This document shows, piece by piece, positions 23,932 to 36,940 of a stretch of DNA of 64,000 nt. The DNA is taken from positions 744,001 through 808,000 of the forward strand of contig JBBPHT010000005.1 in assembly GCA_038021145.1 (NCBI GenBank), given 5' to 3'. Below the pieces are notes generated by a model that had not been told where the DNA came from, did not search any database, and saw nothing but the letters and a program-made list of their open reading frames with translations. Origin of the DNA: Phyllosticta citriasiana. Lineage: Eukaryota; Ascomycota; Dothideomycetes; Botryosphaeriales; Phyllostictaceae. The position numbers and the translations under genes were made by a program. The stretch's first letter is position 1; each line of letters opens with the position of its first letter.

Positions 23932-25705
23932 TCAAGCCGGCAACACCTTGCGAACCTTGAGCTTCATCCCATGCTTCGGCTTCGTCGTGATGACGCCCGC
24001 CGGAATGACCTGATCCTCCGGCATGGCCAAATCCCACTCAAAGCGGCCCACAAAGCTAGCCAGCAGGGCACGCAACTCGCTCTGGGCAAAGCGCTGCCCG
24101 ATGCAGCTGCGGGGGCCGTGCAAGAAGGTGAGCTGGCAGTAATTGGAGCTGGCGCCGCCGTGGTTGTTGGCCTTGCCGTTGGCGTCGATCCAGCGGTCGG
24201 GCTTGAAGGTTTCGCTGTCGGCGCCCCAGAGCCGCGGCGACCGGTTGATGGCCCATGGCGAGAGGATCAGCTGCGTGCCTTTGGGGATGAATTGGTCCGC
24301 GATGGTCGTGTCGCGTACTGCGTCGCGGATCGTCACGGGTACCGTTGGGTACAGGCGTAGCACTTCGTTGCAGACAGCGTTGAGGTAGGGGAGTGACTCG
24401 AGCTTGTCGGCGAGGGCCATTGATTCTTGATCGTCGGGGTTTGCGAGCTCCTCGGCTAGGTGCGTCTTCACTTCGTTGCGCAGCTTGGTTTGTGCTGACG
24501 GGTTTTTGGCGAGCAGGTAGGTTGCCCATGTGAAGGCTGACGACGTGGTTTCATGACTGGTTTGTCTGTGAGCATCATGACAGAGCATGGGTAATATCAT
24601 TGAATTGGACTCACCCAGCAGCGAGGAAAGTCAACAGCTCATCAATGAGCAGTTCATCGCCAAACTGATTACTGCGCATGATGACGGAGAGAATGTCCTT
24701 TTGCATGCCCTCGGTGTCGAGCTTGACCTTCTCCTTCTTGTCAGCGAGGAACTGTCTGTACAGTTTACGCAGACTGCTCGTTGTATAGTCAAGACGCTCG
24801 TTGATCTTCCACGGCAGCAGGCGCACAATCTTCTCGAAGCCGATCAAGTGTAGCGTGAAAAAGAGCGCCTTCTCCGCTGTTGGCTCCAGAATCTCTTCGT
24901 ACAGTGGCACCACGGGGTCATCAGTGTTCCTAAGCGAGTTGAAGTCGCGGCCGAGAGCAGCAACACCGATGATGTCGAGCGTGACTTTGGTCGACCAGTG
25001 GTTGATCTCGACGACAGCACCGGCGTCCTTCTCCGTCTTCTTGGAGTTCTCGTCAATCTCCTGGGAGAGACAATCCATAAATTGGCCCGACTTGGCAAAA
25101 AAGATGCCATAGAGATCCTTGATGTTGCGATAGCTGAAGAAGGGCATCAAGCTCTTGCGCTGGAAGCGGTGTTCGTCGCCTTCGACAATGATGAGGCCGT
25201 CGCCGAGGATTATTCGCAGGAAGCGTCGCGCGCGGCCTGGCTTTTCAAAGTCGTACGACTTGTGCACGAGGATTTCCGAGAGATACTTGGGGTCCGTGGG
25301 TACAAGTCTTTCCATGTTCAATATGCCCCTGAACATGATGAGGCCTTCGTTGGGTATGTTCCTCATCCATTTAAGAAACTCGGCCCCGGGGGGCTTCTTC
25401 ATAATCACCAGCCCTTGATTGATGATGGGATATCCACCCTGCCAAAATCAGCTCGAGAAGCAAACGCAGGGCCACTCAAAACTCACCTCCTTAGGCTGAG
25501 GCAAATGGCGGAAAGGGCTGAAGAAGAAAGGGTATATGGCGACTCTGTAAAAAGCCCATACTCCGAAATTGATGGCAATCAGACCCAAAACAATTGGAGT
25601 GATGGGAACCCGTAGATTTTGCTCTGGAATGAGAGCTTTCACCAAGAGCGCCTGGGGCGCGGAGAGCAAGACGAGCAGGATCGGGAGCGGTAAGTCGAGA
25701 GCCAT
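23932..25705 (-). CDS. Cytochrome P450 monooxygenase
   Basis: Haem-thiolate monooxygenase, ER-anchored. Exons 25705-25487, 25438-24615 and 24556-23932 give 555 aa. The N-terminal hydrophobic anchor (LPLPILLVLLSAPQALLV, then a second segment ITPIVLGLIAINFGVWAF) precedes the Pro-rich hinge FRHLPQPKE. The I-helix oxygen-binding motif AGHETTS is formed across intron 2. The K-helix EVLR (ExxR), the PDRW segment and the haem-binding loop FLHGPRSCIGQRFA, with its Cys ligand, are all intact. The C-terminus LKVRKVLPA ends normally. Family-level naming is not possible by eye, and substrate is unknown. Its position convergent with a multidrug-type ABC transporter suggests, but does not show, xenobiotic or secondary-metabolite handling. 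The start was chosen because it supplies the membrane anchor. Confidence 0.93.
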
Positions 25706-28201
25706 GATGGGCGAGGGAATGGGCGATTGAGCTGACACATGGTAGAGGTGTTTGCGAATTGTCGAGATGAAGTATCTGTTGTGTCGCAGCACATGTGACG
25801 CCTGCCGTCTTTGGGCTGCCTCGGTCGTCATGGATCAGCAATCTCCAACAGTGCTCAGGTGAAGAGTTGGCGGCTCATGGCAAGGCATCCCCAGACTGGA
25901 CGCGCTGGGGAGCAAATGAGCTCGAAGTAGAAGCAAAGACGAGCCCTACGGCCGAACAAGGAGCGATTAGGGGCCTCTGATGTCAGAAAGCAGGGTCTGG
26001 CGCGGGGATGGCGCGGCAGTCGAAGCTTGTTGCTCCAAACCTCGGTCGGTGTCAGCCACCCGCACCGCCACCAAGGGCGCTCATTGTACGGCCGTAGAAT
26101 TTCCATCTCTTTCCAGGCAACTGTGTCTGGCTTGTTTTCAGGCCAGGCAGTCGTTTTTCTTCGGTCCTGAATGGTGGCGTGAGGCTCTGCGGTTGACTGC
26201 CGAAGACTGTCAAAATTGTGCTCGAATCTTCTCCCCAAGTGGTGCCTGTTTGGCATGTGGGAGACGGGAGACGGGCATATTCCAAGACCAATCAAGGCTT
26301 CAGAGCCACCCTTGGCGTGGAGGCAGCAGTATTTGCATCAATTGACTCTGATATCAATCATGTTGACGGCCGAAGAGGTGGTGGGTGGCCACATGGCGCC
26401 TAGGTGTCAACAAGGAACGTCAAAAGCACGCGAAAGGGCGCCAAACGGGATGATCAAAACATGACCATACAGGCGATAAGTTTGAAGAGAAAAAGCAATT
26501 CTTGATCGTGTTTGACGTAGAGAAAGTGAGACGGTTCCAGTTGTTGTAAGGCCGCTAGTCAAGCTTCCCCCGAAGGTTACCCGGCGAGAGGGCATAGCGC
26601 GAAGGAAACCACCCACACGCCCTTCAGCCCAACGGTTGGGAAGCAAAAGTTTGGCTATCGGTGCCGACGTTGAACTCTCCGACTTGTGGCTTTCGGTTCC
26701 TTTTCTCTTTTGGCCAGAGTCACCTGCCGGGTTGTTCTCAGGCATGCCATCCACCAAGTGAGAGAGTTGTGCTGTCGAGATGAGCTTTCAGCGAGGTGAT
26801 GATTGAGCAACCAATGTAGAATGACATCGACAGTGATGGCGAGGCAACTTTGCTCATCTCTCCTGTACCACTCCTCGACTTCTGCTGGTAGAAGGTGGAA
26901 AAGAGAAAGCTGTTGAGTTCCATTATCAGCGTTCGTGTCCATCAACCAAAAATGCAAGCTTCGTCGCTTGATCCGTTCATGTCTCGGGTTCCCAACCGCG
27001 AGATAGATTCAAAAGGTGAAAGAGCAGGTAACGTACTGTCTCGATGAGTTAAACACCTTGATTGAGACCAGTTGACTTGACAGAAATCCAGCGAACAAAA
27101 AACTGTCAGACCGTGCATTCTCTGGCCATTTTCCCCAGAAGACTAAGCTGAAATCTGAGAAAATGAGTCGCCTTTCGCGCGTACCGTTCAATCTGTCCCA
27201 TAAACCTCATGGCAACTGCGAAAGTCGGAGGGTTAAGGGAGCCAAACGAAATGTCAGTGTGAGTTGATCCGTGAGTTCTACTCCTTTCGAAAAGCAGCCA
27301 GTCAGCAAGTCGCAGCGTCGCAACAGGTTGAAGGGTGTTCAAGACGAATTGAATATCCACAGTCGCCCAGTCGTCAAAAGCGCAAGACTTAGTGAGTACG
27401 AAAGTGTCGCCGTTGGGTGCCGGCGCGTGCAGTCGCCAGAAGCAGGATCCTAACAAAGCGCTGACAGTTAGTTCCCCATGGCGGATCCCCAGAAAAGACC
27501 ACCCTGCCCCAGAAACGGGGGAAGCCGGCCAGGGTCCACTGTTCGGCCCTTACCCCACAGACACAGACATGGAGCTTCACCACACCACACCACATCTCCC
27601 TCGCCCTTGCCCGTCGGCGTCAACACCAAGGCCGCCTCCTCCCTTGGCCGTGGCTGCAGGATCGGACGTCCGCCGCTCGCGGGTCGACGTCGGATGTCAC
27701 TCTCACATCATGCCAGTTACATACATGTACCTAGGCTACACGCCTGTCCGGTGGAGAGACGGTCGCCAGTGAGCCGCCAAGCAACGTCCATCTTTCCCCC
27801 GCAATTCAGGCAAAATGCGACGGCGCCCTCCCATTGGCCGGTGCGCCATCACCACTCTCCATGGCGCCTCTGTTCTGGGGACCACTGCTCCGCCAGGTTG
27901 CACAAGACACGGGGAAATCACGGCTGCGAGTCTCGTCCTTACACCCAACCCCCTCAACAGGCCAACGGCATGCCTGGCATGGCCTGGCTGCGGCTTGTGG
28001 TGGTGGCATCGGATCATCTAGTAGCGAGCGGAGCGAATGACGTTGGAGAGAACTGCCTGGGTCCTGCGCCGGCGATGCTGTCTGCTTCCTTTTTATCGTG
28101 ATATATGGCCATTTCCCCCGAGCCTCTTGGTGTTTGCGCCGTCCCACGCCTCCCCTTTCCACAGTTGGCTTTTGAGGTTTTAGCAGGTCCCAGCTCTCAC
28201 G
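25706..28201. other. Large divergent intergenic region
   Basis: About 2.5 kb between the divergent P450 and second MFS transporter. Several 80-145-codon frames occur on both strands (for example 25855-26295 and 27106-27456, minus), but none shows a domain or joins to another by convincing splice sites. Most likely two long promoters; a decayed gene cannot be excluded. Confidence 0.45.
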
Positions 28202-30119
28202 ATGCAGATTGACATGTTTGGGCGCGGCTTCAAGCTGCAGTTGGCCATTACCGCTGGGTGCTCCATGGCCTTTATCCTCTTTGGTGAGTTTCCTTTATTT
28301 CCGTCGTTTGACACTGGCTGACGCGCTGCAGGTTATGACCAAGGAGTCTTTAGTGGAATTGTTGGCAACGAAGACTTCCTGGACATTGTTGGACACCCTG
28401 ATGACACAACCCTCGGTATTGTCGTTGCAGTGTACAACCTGGGCTGCTTCGCGGGATGTATCGTTGCCTTTGCCTTTGGCGAGGCCATGGGACGACGCAG
28501 GGCCATGTGGATTGCCATGGCTTGGGTCATTGTAGGTCGATCATCCTTGTGGACCAGCAATGGATGCTGACTGCTGCAGATTGGCGCCGCACTCCAGGCT
28601 AGCGCATTTTCCCAAGCACAAATGATCGTTGCCCGCTTCGTCACCGGCATTGGCACAGGCATCGAGACATCGACTGTGCCCATGTACCAAGCCGAGCTCT
28701 CACACGCACACAACAGAGGTCGCCTGGTCTGCAGTGAGCCCCTTTTTGTCGGTGTCGGAATCGTTACCGGTAAGTTTGGCCGCAATTGTCCATGTCATTT
28801 GGCTGACGGATTCAAGCGTACTGGTTCGACTATGGCATGAACTTTGTTGGCGGACCCATTGCTTGGAGGCTGCCGATCGCGTGCCAGGTCATCTTTGCCA
28901 TAATCGTCATTGTCCTAGTCTTTGGACTGCCCGACTCGCCTCGCGACTTGTTCAACAAAGGCAGAGATGAAGAAGCCACCAAGGTGCTCTGCGACGTATA
29001 TGACAAGCAGCCCGAAGATGAGTCGGTCATCCAGGAGAGAGACGAGATTCTGCAGGCCATTGCTCTCGAAGGCGAGGGCCAGAAGAGTTGGCTGCACATC
29101 TTTGCGCAAGACGAAGTCCAGACGGGAAAGCGCGTGTTGCTTGCCTATGGCATGCAGTTCATGAACCAAGTCGGAGGAATCAATCTTGTCGTGTAAGTGT
29201 TGATAGTGGAGTGGTTTGAAAAGGCAGGGCGTGCAGGAGATTTCGATCCCCAAAAACACGCCCCGCTGGCCTGGTTGATGCATATCATCGCTGACATCCA
29301 CTCCCAGGTACTACCTTCCCACCGTCCTCGAGTCGAATGTCGGCATGACTCGAAACATGTCGCTCCTGATAGCCGGCGTCACGCAGATCATGTTCCCGCT
29401 TGGTTCCATTGTCCCGGCGCTGGGCGCAGACAAGCTGGGTCGACGACGCCCTATGATGATCGGTAGCTTTGGACTCGGCATCTGCATGATGCTGGTGGCC
29501 GTGTTGCTGAGTTTCAAGGGCAGCAGCGTGGGCACGGCAACGTCGTCTGCCAGTGTCGCTTTCTTTTTCCTGTACATGTTCATTTTCGGAGCCAGCGTCA
29601 ACTGCATCCCGTGAGTATTCCTGCCATTCATCATCCCGCGGCTGCGCTGACACAATCCAGCTGGGTATACGTGCCTGAAATCTTGCCGCTCCGAGCACGT
29701 GCGCGTGGAACAGCCATTGGCATCTCGTCCAACTGGCTGTGGAACTTTGTCATTGTGATGATCACTCCGGTAAGCACGTTGTCGATCAGCGATGGCCGAG
29801 TCGATTCTAACGAAAGCTGCAGGTCATCATCAACCGTCTGCAGTGGGAGGCGTACCTGATCTTCATGTGCACCAACCTGGCCTTCGTTCCTCTTGTCTAC
29901 TTCTGCTATCCCGAGACGGCGAATCTGACACTGGAAGAGATGGACATACTGTACACGACGCCAGGCGAGAGCCCAATCCAGATCAGCAAGCGGATCCGCA
30001 GGGAAAAGGCCACGGGGATGCGGACGCTCGCGGCGGCAGGGTCATCGTCGGCAGAAGGCGTTGGCGGAGAGAAGGGTGTGGCGCGCAAAGAGCACGTCCA
30101 GGCCACGGAAAAGGTGTGA
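28202..30119 (+). CDS. MFS sugar transporter (hexose/monosaccharide type)
   Basis: Plasma-membrane H+-symport-type sugar porter. Exons: 28202-28283, 28332-28531, 28580-28769, 28817-29192, 29308-29610, 29661-29769 and 29823-30119, giving 518 aa, standard for the family. Signatures: FGYDQGVFSG in TM1, EAMGRRRAMW after TM2, ARFVTGIGTGIETSTVPMYQAE, DSPRDLFNKGR (family PESPRWL position), QFMNQVGGINLVVYYLPTVL in TM7, DKLGRRRPMMIG, WVYVPEILPLRARARGTAI, and PETANLTLEEMD at the end of TM12. The cytosolic tail is Arg/Ala/Gly-rich. A GH76 mannanase follows on the same strand, which fits wall-sugar turnover but may be coincidence. Substrate not determinable. Confidence 0.95.
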
Positions 30120-30952
30120 GGGACGAAAGTGGGAATGCTATGCGTGATTGGTACAGATGTGTTGGGATGTGGAAGTTAAGGTTCACGTCAAGCGCGCGGC
30201 CCGCGCGCCATGCATGAGGGCAGCTATACCCCGTGGGGAAGGACGAGTTTCTGAGGACGCAGTCAAACGCCGCCACCCAAGCGCTTGGTAGGCGGGCGAG
30301 TGGGCGGGCGGTTTAATATCACATTCACACTCGTTTTGGAACATGCGGCCCGGGGTTCCACTCAACGTCTCATCGGTTCATCGCCTGGGCTTGCTTTGCT
30401 TCCACGTTGCGTCCGAGTCCCTGTCCCCGAATACGTGCCGCGTTGGATGATTCGGTTGGGCCACATGGCGACGTCAGGTCGCAGACTATACATGAAGAAT
30501 GCATACGTAGCTTTGTGGTACCCTCCATCACACGTCTCATTCCTGCCTTCACCTAGGTAGCCACAGGCCTGGCTGGTGGATTCTTTTGATCAGCTGCCCA
30601 CCTTGTTTCCTCCACCTCCTCCTTCTCCTGCCTAGCTACCACATACAAGGAGGAGCACCTATTATAATCTCAGCTCGCGCACCGTTTTGGTCGCTGCAAG
30701 TCCATGTGTCGCCCGCTCACTATGCCATTCATTCCACGACCTGGTCCCTTGTTCACCTGTTTCGTTGTCTTTTGTCCAATTACTGCTTCCTTCCTTACTT
30801 CCTTCCCTCAACCTCGCCTCCTCGGTTGACGCCACTGTGTGCTCTCCCTGGGGTAAACACCACACCGTTTACCCGCCGCCGCCACAACAAACGCTTTTCC
30901 TTCCCGCCTGCAGACCCAAAGTTAAAAATAAACATAACAATACCCGTCTACC
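30120..30952. other. Intergenic between MFS transporter and GH76
   Basis: About 830 nt with no gene. The last 350 nt are C/T-rich, typical of a strong fungal promoter/5' UTR before the GH76 ATG. Confidence 0.5.
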
Positions 30953-32828
30953 ATGCTCCCTTTTCTCCCACAAAAAAGTTCTCCCACCATGCTGCGAGGA
31001 GCACTTGCCACAACGACGACGACGACGACGACTATGACGACGCTCCTGCTCGCCCTGCTGGCCCCTCTGACCGCCGCCATCTCGCTCAACGCCGCCGACG
31101 CCGCGTCGATCAAAGCCGCCGCCAATACGGCCGCCAAGGGCATCATATCCAGTTACACGTTCGGGGCGGCGGGCACGGCCGAGTACTTGGTCGGGACCTG
31201 GCCGAAGCCGATTTACTGGTGGGAGGCGGGCGCCGTGTGGGGCGGATTGGTCGACTACTGGGCGTACACGGGCGACGCGCAGTATAACCAGTTGATCCAG
31301 CGGGCGTTTGAGGCGCAGGCGGGGCCGGAGAATAGCTTCACGCGAGACGAGTGGCGCAAGGAATTTGTGAGTACTGCGGTCTCTCTTTCTCTCTGTTTTT
31401 GCGGTTCGCTGTCGTGTTGGTGTTGGTTGTCGCGATGTCCAACGGCGAGCCTCCGATTTCCGACTTCCCCATTCCTTATTTTCGTGCGCAGTCCAGGAAT
31501 GGCCCATTGGAGATTGACAAGGGTGCGCTCAGGGCAACGATGACCAAGCCTTTTGGGCCCTCTCCGCGCTGTCGGCCGCCGAGCAATCCTTTCCCACCCT
31601 CAGCAACCCTTCGCACGGCTACGCCACTTTAGCCGCCAACGTCTTCGACGCGCAGATAGCGCGGTGGGACACCTCCTCTTGTAATGGGGGCCTGCGGTGG
31701 CAAGTGTACCCCGAAAATAAGGGCTACAATTACAAAAACACCGTGTCGGCCAGCGCGCTATTCCAAGTGGCGGCGCGGCTGGCGCTATACAACAACGACG
31801 CCGCCGGCACGTACGCGATTTGGGCGGCCAAGCTGTGGGACTGGAGCGTTGGAGTCGGCTTCGTCGATCGCGCCAACTCGTACGCCGTGTACGACGGCGC
31901 CAACGTGGGCACCAATTGCACCGACGTCAACCTCGTCCAGTGGACCTACAACAATGCCTTGTACCTGTACGGCGCGGCTGCCATGTACAACTTAACGGCC
32001 TCGAGCGATCCGGCCAAGGCGGGCGGGTGGAAGGAGAGGGTTGATACTCTCGTTTCGCACGCTGCGCGCTCCTTTTTCAATCGCCCTGGTATCACCCTTG
32101 CTCAGCACGGCGATGCCATGTATGAGGCGGCGTGCGAATCGAACGGCATGTGCAACACCGACCAGATGTCATTCAAGGCGTACCTGTCGCGCTGGCTGGC
32201 CAAGACGACAGTTATCGTGCCCGACACGTTGGACACCATCAAGCCATTAATCACGGCGTCGGCGAACGGGGCAGCGGATGCGTGTAAGGGTCCTGGCCAG
32301 CTGAATTGCGGCTTCCGCTGGAACACGGGAAACTTCGACGGCATGTCCGGGCTGGGACCACAGCTGGCAGCGCTGGAGGTGTTTGACGCGCTGCTGCTGG
32401 TCAACCGGCAGGCGTTGACAATCAAAGGTGGAGTGACTGTGCCCTCGCGGCCGACGACAACGAGCACAACTTTGACTTCCACCACAACGACGACTTCTTC
32501 TTCTTCGTCGACCTCGAGCACTTCTTCGACCTCCTCGCTGAGCACGTCGACTTTTTTAGGCTCGGCTTCGACCTCGTCTTCGTCGTCGTCCTCCTCCTCA
32601 ACAGCCTCCTCTTCCTCTTCCTCGACGACGAGCTTGAGTAGCTTGCGGTCGACATCGTCATCGAGCCAACCCAGGTTTACATTCGCGCCGACAAGTGCGC
32701 CAGCCGCGACCGCCGTCCCGACAACTTTGAGAACGTCGACGGCCATGGGAGCAGATATGTCGGCCGCTCTCATAGCCATCATCAAGGCTATTGGTGCGGC
32801 AGAGCAGCGGGTCAGTGCAACGGTATGA
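30953..32828 (+). CDS. Mannan endo-1,6-alpha-mannosidase, GH76 (DCW1/DFG5-like)
   Basis: Cell-wall enzyme thought to process alpha-1,6-mannan of GPI glycans and cross-link mannoproteins to wall glucan. Exons 30953-31366 and 31533-32828 give 569 aa. Alternative in-frame ATG at 30989 (MLRGAL) would give a tidier signal peptide; the hydrophobic core is TLLLALLAPLTAA, preceded by a Thr run. The catalytic Asp pair is in GNDDQAFW, placed directly after the intron. Other family blocks: PKPIYWWEAGAVWGGLVDYW, NGGLRWQVYPENKGYNYKNTVS, QWTYNNALYLYGAAAMYN, AACESNGMCNTDQMSFKAYLSRW, CGFRWNTGNFDGMSGLGPQ. A long Ser/Thr-rich tail (about residues 440-540) follows. The extreme C-terminus is only weakly hydrophobic, so a GPI signal is doubtful. 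Confidence 0.93.
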
Positions 32829-33404
32829 GTAGAATGACAAAAGGAATGAAAATAGGAGCCGAAGGAGAATGGAGACAGAAATAGCAAAGGAATGTATAAA
32901 CAATTGAACAAGCATTGACACAAACTTCGGCCAAAGCGAAGGCGTTGGCAAAAGTACAGTGACAGTACAATGAACTTTGTTATTTCACACAACCGACCCA
33001 AAGATAGGTCGGATCAAGAGTAGACAGTTGAAGACTCCCCGCGCTCCTTAAAAGGTTTCCACCCATCGAAACACCAAAACGACAGAGAAGCAGCTAGAGA
33101 AACGACAACGGAAGAGACCGAAAACAAGAGGTATTGAACTGATTTTCCAGACTTAAAGACTCAACAAGGCGCTTCGGTATTACGCGGCAGCAAAGAGGGG
33201 GGGGGGAAGAATGCGAAATCAAAAACCGCAAACGCGCTCCAAACACCAGAAAACCCTAAATCCAAGTCGAAAAGTTAAGTAGATATAAGAAGGATCAAAT
33301 GGCGCGTGCTCGGATAGACAAAAGCGGGCGGCGCAATCAAGCGATTAAGAAGCGACTTTTCTCTTTCCTCTTTTCAGCAGTTGTTGATAGGCATAGCAAG
33401 ACGA
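32829..33404. other. Convergent intergenic, GH76 / USP1-like 3' ends
   Basis: About 575 nt containing both 3' UTRs and a G10 homopolymer at 33197-33206. No gene seen. Confidence 0.5.
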
Positions 33405-36196
33405 TCAGGCGACTGTCAGATTTTGAGTTTGCAAGCTCGGCTTGCGGGTCGCGGTGGGGAGCTGCTCTCTCTTCAACGCGCGGATGATTTGCTCCAGGCG
33501 CTTGCGCTCTTCCTGCTCACCCTACACACGACAGTCAGCCATGGTTCGATATTTCTATCGGAATTTCAACTTACTCTCAACGCCTTGAATGCCTCGGCTC
33601 TCTCCTCTCTCATCATCCTCTTGAATTCGTCTCTCATGACGCGCGTGCTTGTCGTGTCCTGCACTGGCCCGCCAGAACCAGCGCCTGGACTCCCCATGCC
33701 CATCCAGCGCATCTTCTCTTCGTTTAGCTGCGCCTCGAGCTGTTCGGCCTTTTCTCTGAGCCCGTCGATGACACCTTCCAAGCCTTCGCGCTCCTTCTCC
33801 GTTTCCACGTGGGCCCTGGTGAGCTCTTCGAATTCGGTTATGGTGTCGCGCAACTCCTCGCGGAGCCTCCTCTCCCGATCGGTCACCTCGCGCATCTGTA
33901 GCTGCGCGGCTGCTGACTCTTGCTGAAGACGAGCCACCTCTTCGGCCATCTCGACGTTCTTAACGCTTAGAGCCTCCAGCTGTGCTTCGACCTCTGGATT
34001 AGCGGCCGCTCGCTGGGATCGAGTACCGTAGGCCTCATCCAGCTCGGCGCGTGCTACCGTCACCTCGGTTTGGAGACGTACGACATCGCCTTCCAGCTCC
34101 CGTAGCTCCCTCTCTCTCTGTTGCAGTTCATCGCTCTTCTCCTTGGCTGTGCGCTCAGCTTGCTCGCGCGCGGCTTGAGACTCTTCGAGGGAGGCTGAGA
34201 GTTCTGCCACATGTGCTTCGGCTTCTGCCACTTGGGTTTGAGCGTCGGTGACGGAAGCGCGCGCCTGTTCAAGGGCTTGTTCGAGACGTTCCTCGAGTTG
34301 GGCGATTTGCTCTTGCGATGCACGCTGCGCTTCTTCTTGCTCCTGAATGGCCTCTTTGTCGCTGGAATTACTGTGCAATGCGTCGCGGAGGCGCTCGATC
34401 TCGCCACGCAGCCGCATGAACTCTTCTTCCTTTTCGGCATCTGACTTTTCGTTGAGATCGCGCTGTTGTCGGATTTGGCGGCGAAGAATGGAGTTCTTCT
34501 CCTTGAGGCTCTGGGATTTGCGGTAGATGTGGGAAACTTCAGAAGTAAATAGATGAATGGAAAACTTCTCGGGCAAGGCGTCTTCGTCGGGCGACAGCTC
34601 ATCCAGCTCAGCGGCGTTGTGCTCTGGCTCTGCCTCGAGCATCCGGCGTCGCTGAGCCTTGCGCTGTCTGTAGTCTTCCTCTCCATTCACAATTGTAGTC
34701 CATAGCTCTTGCAAGACGCTCTCGTACCTCGCGGCGTCGTTCATGTCATCTCCTCCGCCTCTTGATGCCAAGGAGAGCTCGGCCCGAAGCGCCTTTTGAG
34801 CCTGGTCAATTGCCGCTATCACGCCCTCCATGTAAGAGAATTGGTGTTGAACACCATTTCCAATCGGTGGAGCAGGGTACTCCTCATCATACTCTTGCCT
34901 CGAGGCACAGACTATCTGGTAGAGCAGTTTGTTGATGAGCTCAAGTTGCTCCGGAGGAGCTTCGAGCGTTTTATCTTCTTGGAGGTTTTGCCGCATTTTG
35001 CTCTGCTCCGCCTCAACATCGCGCAATCCTTGGTCAAGATAGTCGAGCTTTTGCGCAATATTGGCAGCGCGTTCCGCGGGACTGGCTTCCGTCGAATGTT
35101 TGGGAGCAGCATCATATTCTTTGTTAGCTTCGGGGTTCGCCCGAATTATCAGCTGCCGAAGACGGTCACTAAGATCCTCGAGCCGGTTCTCCACAGATTG
35201 AAGGGTTTCGTTGTCAACCTCCGAGATGGCACCTCCGAGAGAATCGGCCTTGGTTGACAGAGCTTTTCCATTTCTCAGTGCATCGACTAATCGATCCAGA
35301 TTCTCTGGCGACCGATAGAAACTTCGCTCATCGAAGCCATTCCTGTCTTCAATCCTTGCTGGACTTCTTGCGCTGGCATGCTCATAGGTGTACGAGCTAG
35401 CCGGACTATCCGGACGCGCCGCCTGGGAAATATTCTGGAGCAGTGACCGTTGATTGTCTCCGAGTTTCGTCGGTCCTTTATAAGTCAATTGCAAAATTCC
35501 CGCGGTATGCCTAAGCAACTGCATTTCTATTTCTCTGGCGCGCCTCTCCATGGTCCAAAGATCGCGTGTGAGGTCGTCGCATTTCTTTGCGCTTGCAGCG
35601 AGTTCCGATTCGCTTTTGGACAAGGAGTCTGGATTGACTTGGCCATTGCTTGTCTGGCTGGCTTTGCTCATGTTCCTTGAGTGAAGCTTTTCAAAACTTC
35701 CGCTGGACCCGCGGCGTCTCTTTGACGAGTATAGTCGATTGAGAGACTGAGCGGCGTCGCGGACCTTGGATTCCAATGCCAGCTTTTGACCAACAGCCTC
35801 CATGCGCGAAGCCAGGGAGGCGCGCTCCTTTTTCAACGCTTCCATCTCGTCGATGGACAAGACGTCGTATCCCATGCTGTCTCCGACGGCCGTCTCGACC
35901 AAGAGGTGAACGTGAACGACATCGTTGAGATTAAGGGCGGGAGATGTGCGCGGCTTCGTTTGTTGGGGGGTCGCGTTGTCTGGTTGGGCGTCGGCGACGG
36001 CGCTCCTGTAGTTCTCCTGCAACACATCGCGGGGCGGAGGTGGTAGGCTGCGACCATTGCTGTAGACGGACGAACCACCACCGAGAGTTGGAGAGTCGAG
36101 AGAGGCGGCCGTGTAGGTACCAGGGGCGGGGAAGCCGTAGTTCAAAGGAGGCGGTGGACTCAGGGCAAATTCCTGGCTTTCAGACATTCGCTGCAT
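33405..36196 (-). CDS. USP1-like (up-regulated during septation) coiled-coil protein
   Basis: Exons are 36196-33575 and 33521-33405 (intron GTAAGT...GTGTAG), giving about 912 aa. The N-terminal 80 residues are disordered and Pro/Ser-rich. The Uds1-type domain follows (LNDVVHVHLLVETAVGDSMGYDVLSIDEMEALKKER), then a Ser-rich basic stretch. From about residue 330 the protein is almost wholly coiled coil (SVENRLEDLSDRLRQL, LRRQIRQQRDLNEKSDAEKE, EREGLEGVIDGLREKAEQLE). Between coils sits the loop MRWMGMGSPGAGSGGPVQDTTS, conserved in this family. In fission yeast the related protein is induced at septation; a septum or polarity role is inferred. Start alternatives are ATGs at 36265 and 36187; I chose 36196. 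Confidence 0.85.
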
Positions 36197-36940
36197 TGCG
36201 ACGCGCGAAGAGCAATAGAGAGCGACGAGAGGAGAAGAGAACGGAGGGATTGGCGGGTAGATCAAACGAGAGGCATCAGTTGGGTTCAGCGGTCTTGGAC
36301 GGCGGGCTGGGGTTCAGAGCATGGCGGGGATGAAAAAGCGTATGATGGAACGCAAGAGCTGTACTGTACGTATTTTGGGTTCATACCTACCTAGGGGCTT
36401 GGGCTTGGGGTTGATAGATTGTGACAGGGACGATCTCGTCCGCTTTGGGCTTGGCGGCCGCCCCTCGGAGATGCTCAGTCGCCATCGCCACTGCTTCAGA
36501 AAAAGGAGCCCCTCAACACCAAATCTCGAGCCGCTAGCTGCTAAGTAGTAGTCACGGGCTAAACACATCTCCATCCTCTGCCAACCCCCCTCATTCTCTG
36601 CCTGCCTTTGGCCATGCAGCTGAGCCGCCAGTCGCCCTTCAACCCTCCCTCATCGGCCTTCCCGCCCAGGGACCCCTTCCTCCCCTCTGCACATGCTCAC
36701 AGCCATCAGCCGTCGCGGTCAATTGACGGCTCTCACCGCAGTTTTCTCCAGTAACAATGCGACCAGCCGTGCATGGCCCCACGTAGCCCGCTCGGGAACT
36801 GCGCTTCATAGTTTTCTTCGCTTCTCCGCATCTCGTTGTTCAATCCATCTCCACCTCCCATGACTCGCCCACTACTTGAGAGATCTCGTCCCAGCCAGAG
36901 GGAACCTATCATTTGACAAGCACCCGTGTCTGAAACCACC
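36197..36940. other. Divergent promoter region, USP1-like / NAT
   Basis: About 740 nt between divergent genes, presumed to carry both promoters. C-rich stretches near 36580-36690. No further gene supported. Confidence 0.5.

Noticed and set aside
25855..27456. Possible extra genes in the 25.7-28.2 kb gap
   Set aside because: Fragments such as 26655-26957 and 27106-27456 (minus) look vaguely protein-like but have no conserved motif and no workable junctions.
32102..33001. 299-codon minus frame opposite the GH76 gene
   Set aside because: Antisense shadow of the Ser/Thr-coding repeat (Glu/Val runs); the plus-strand gene is certain.
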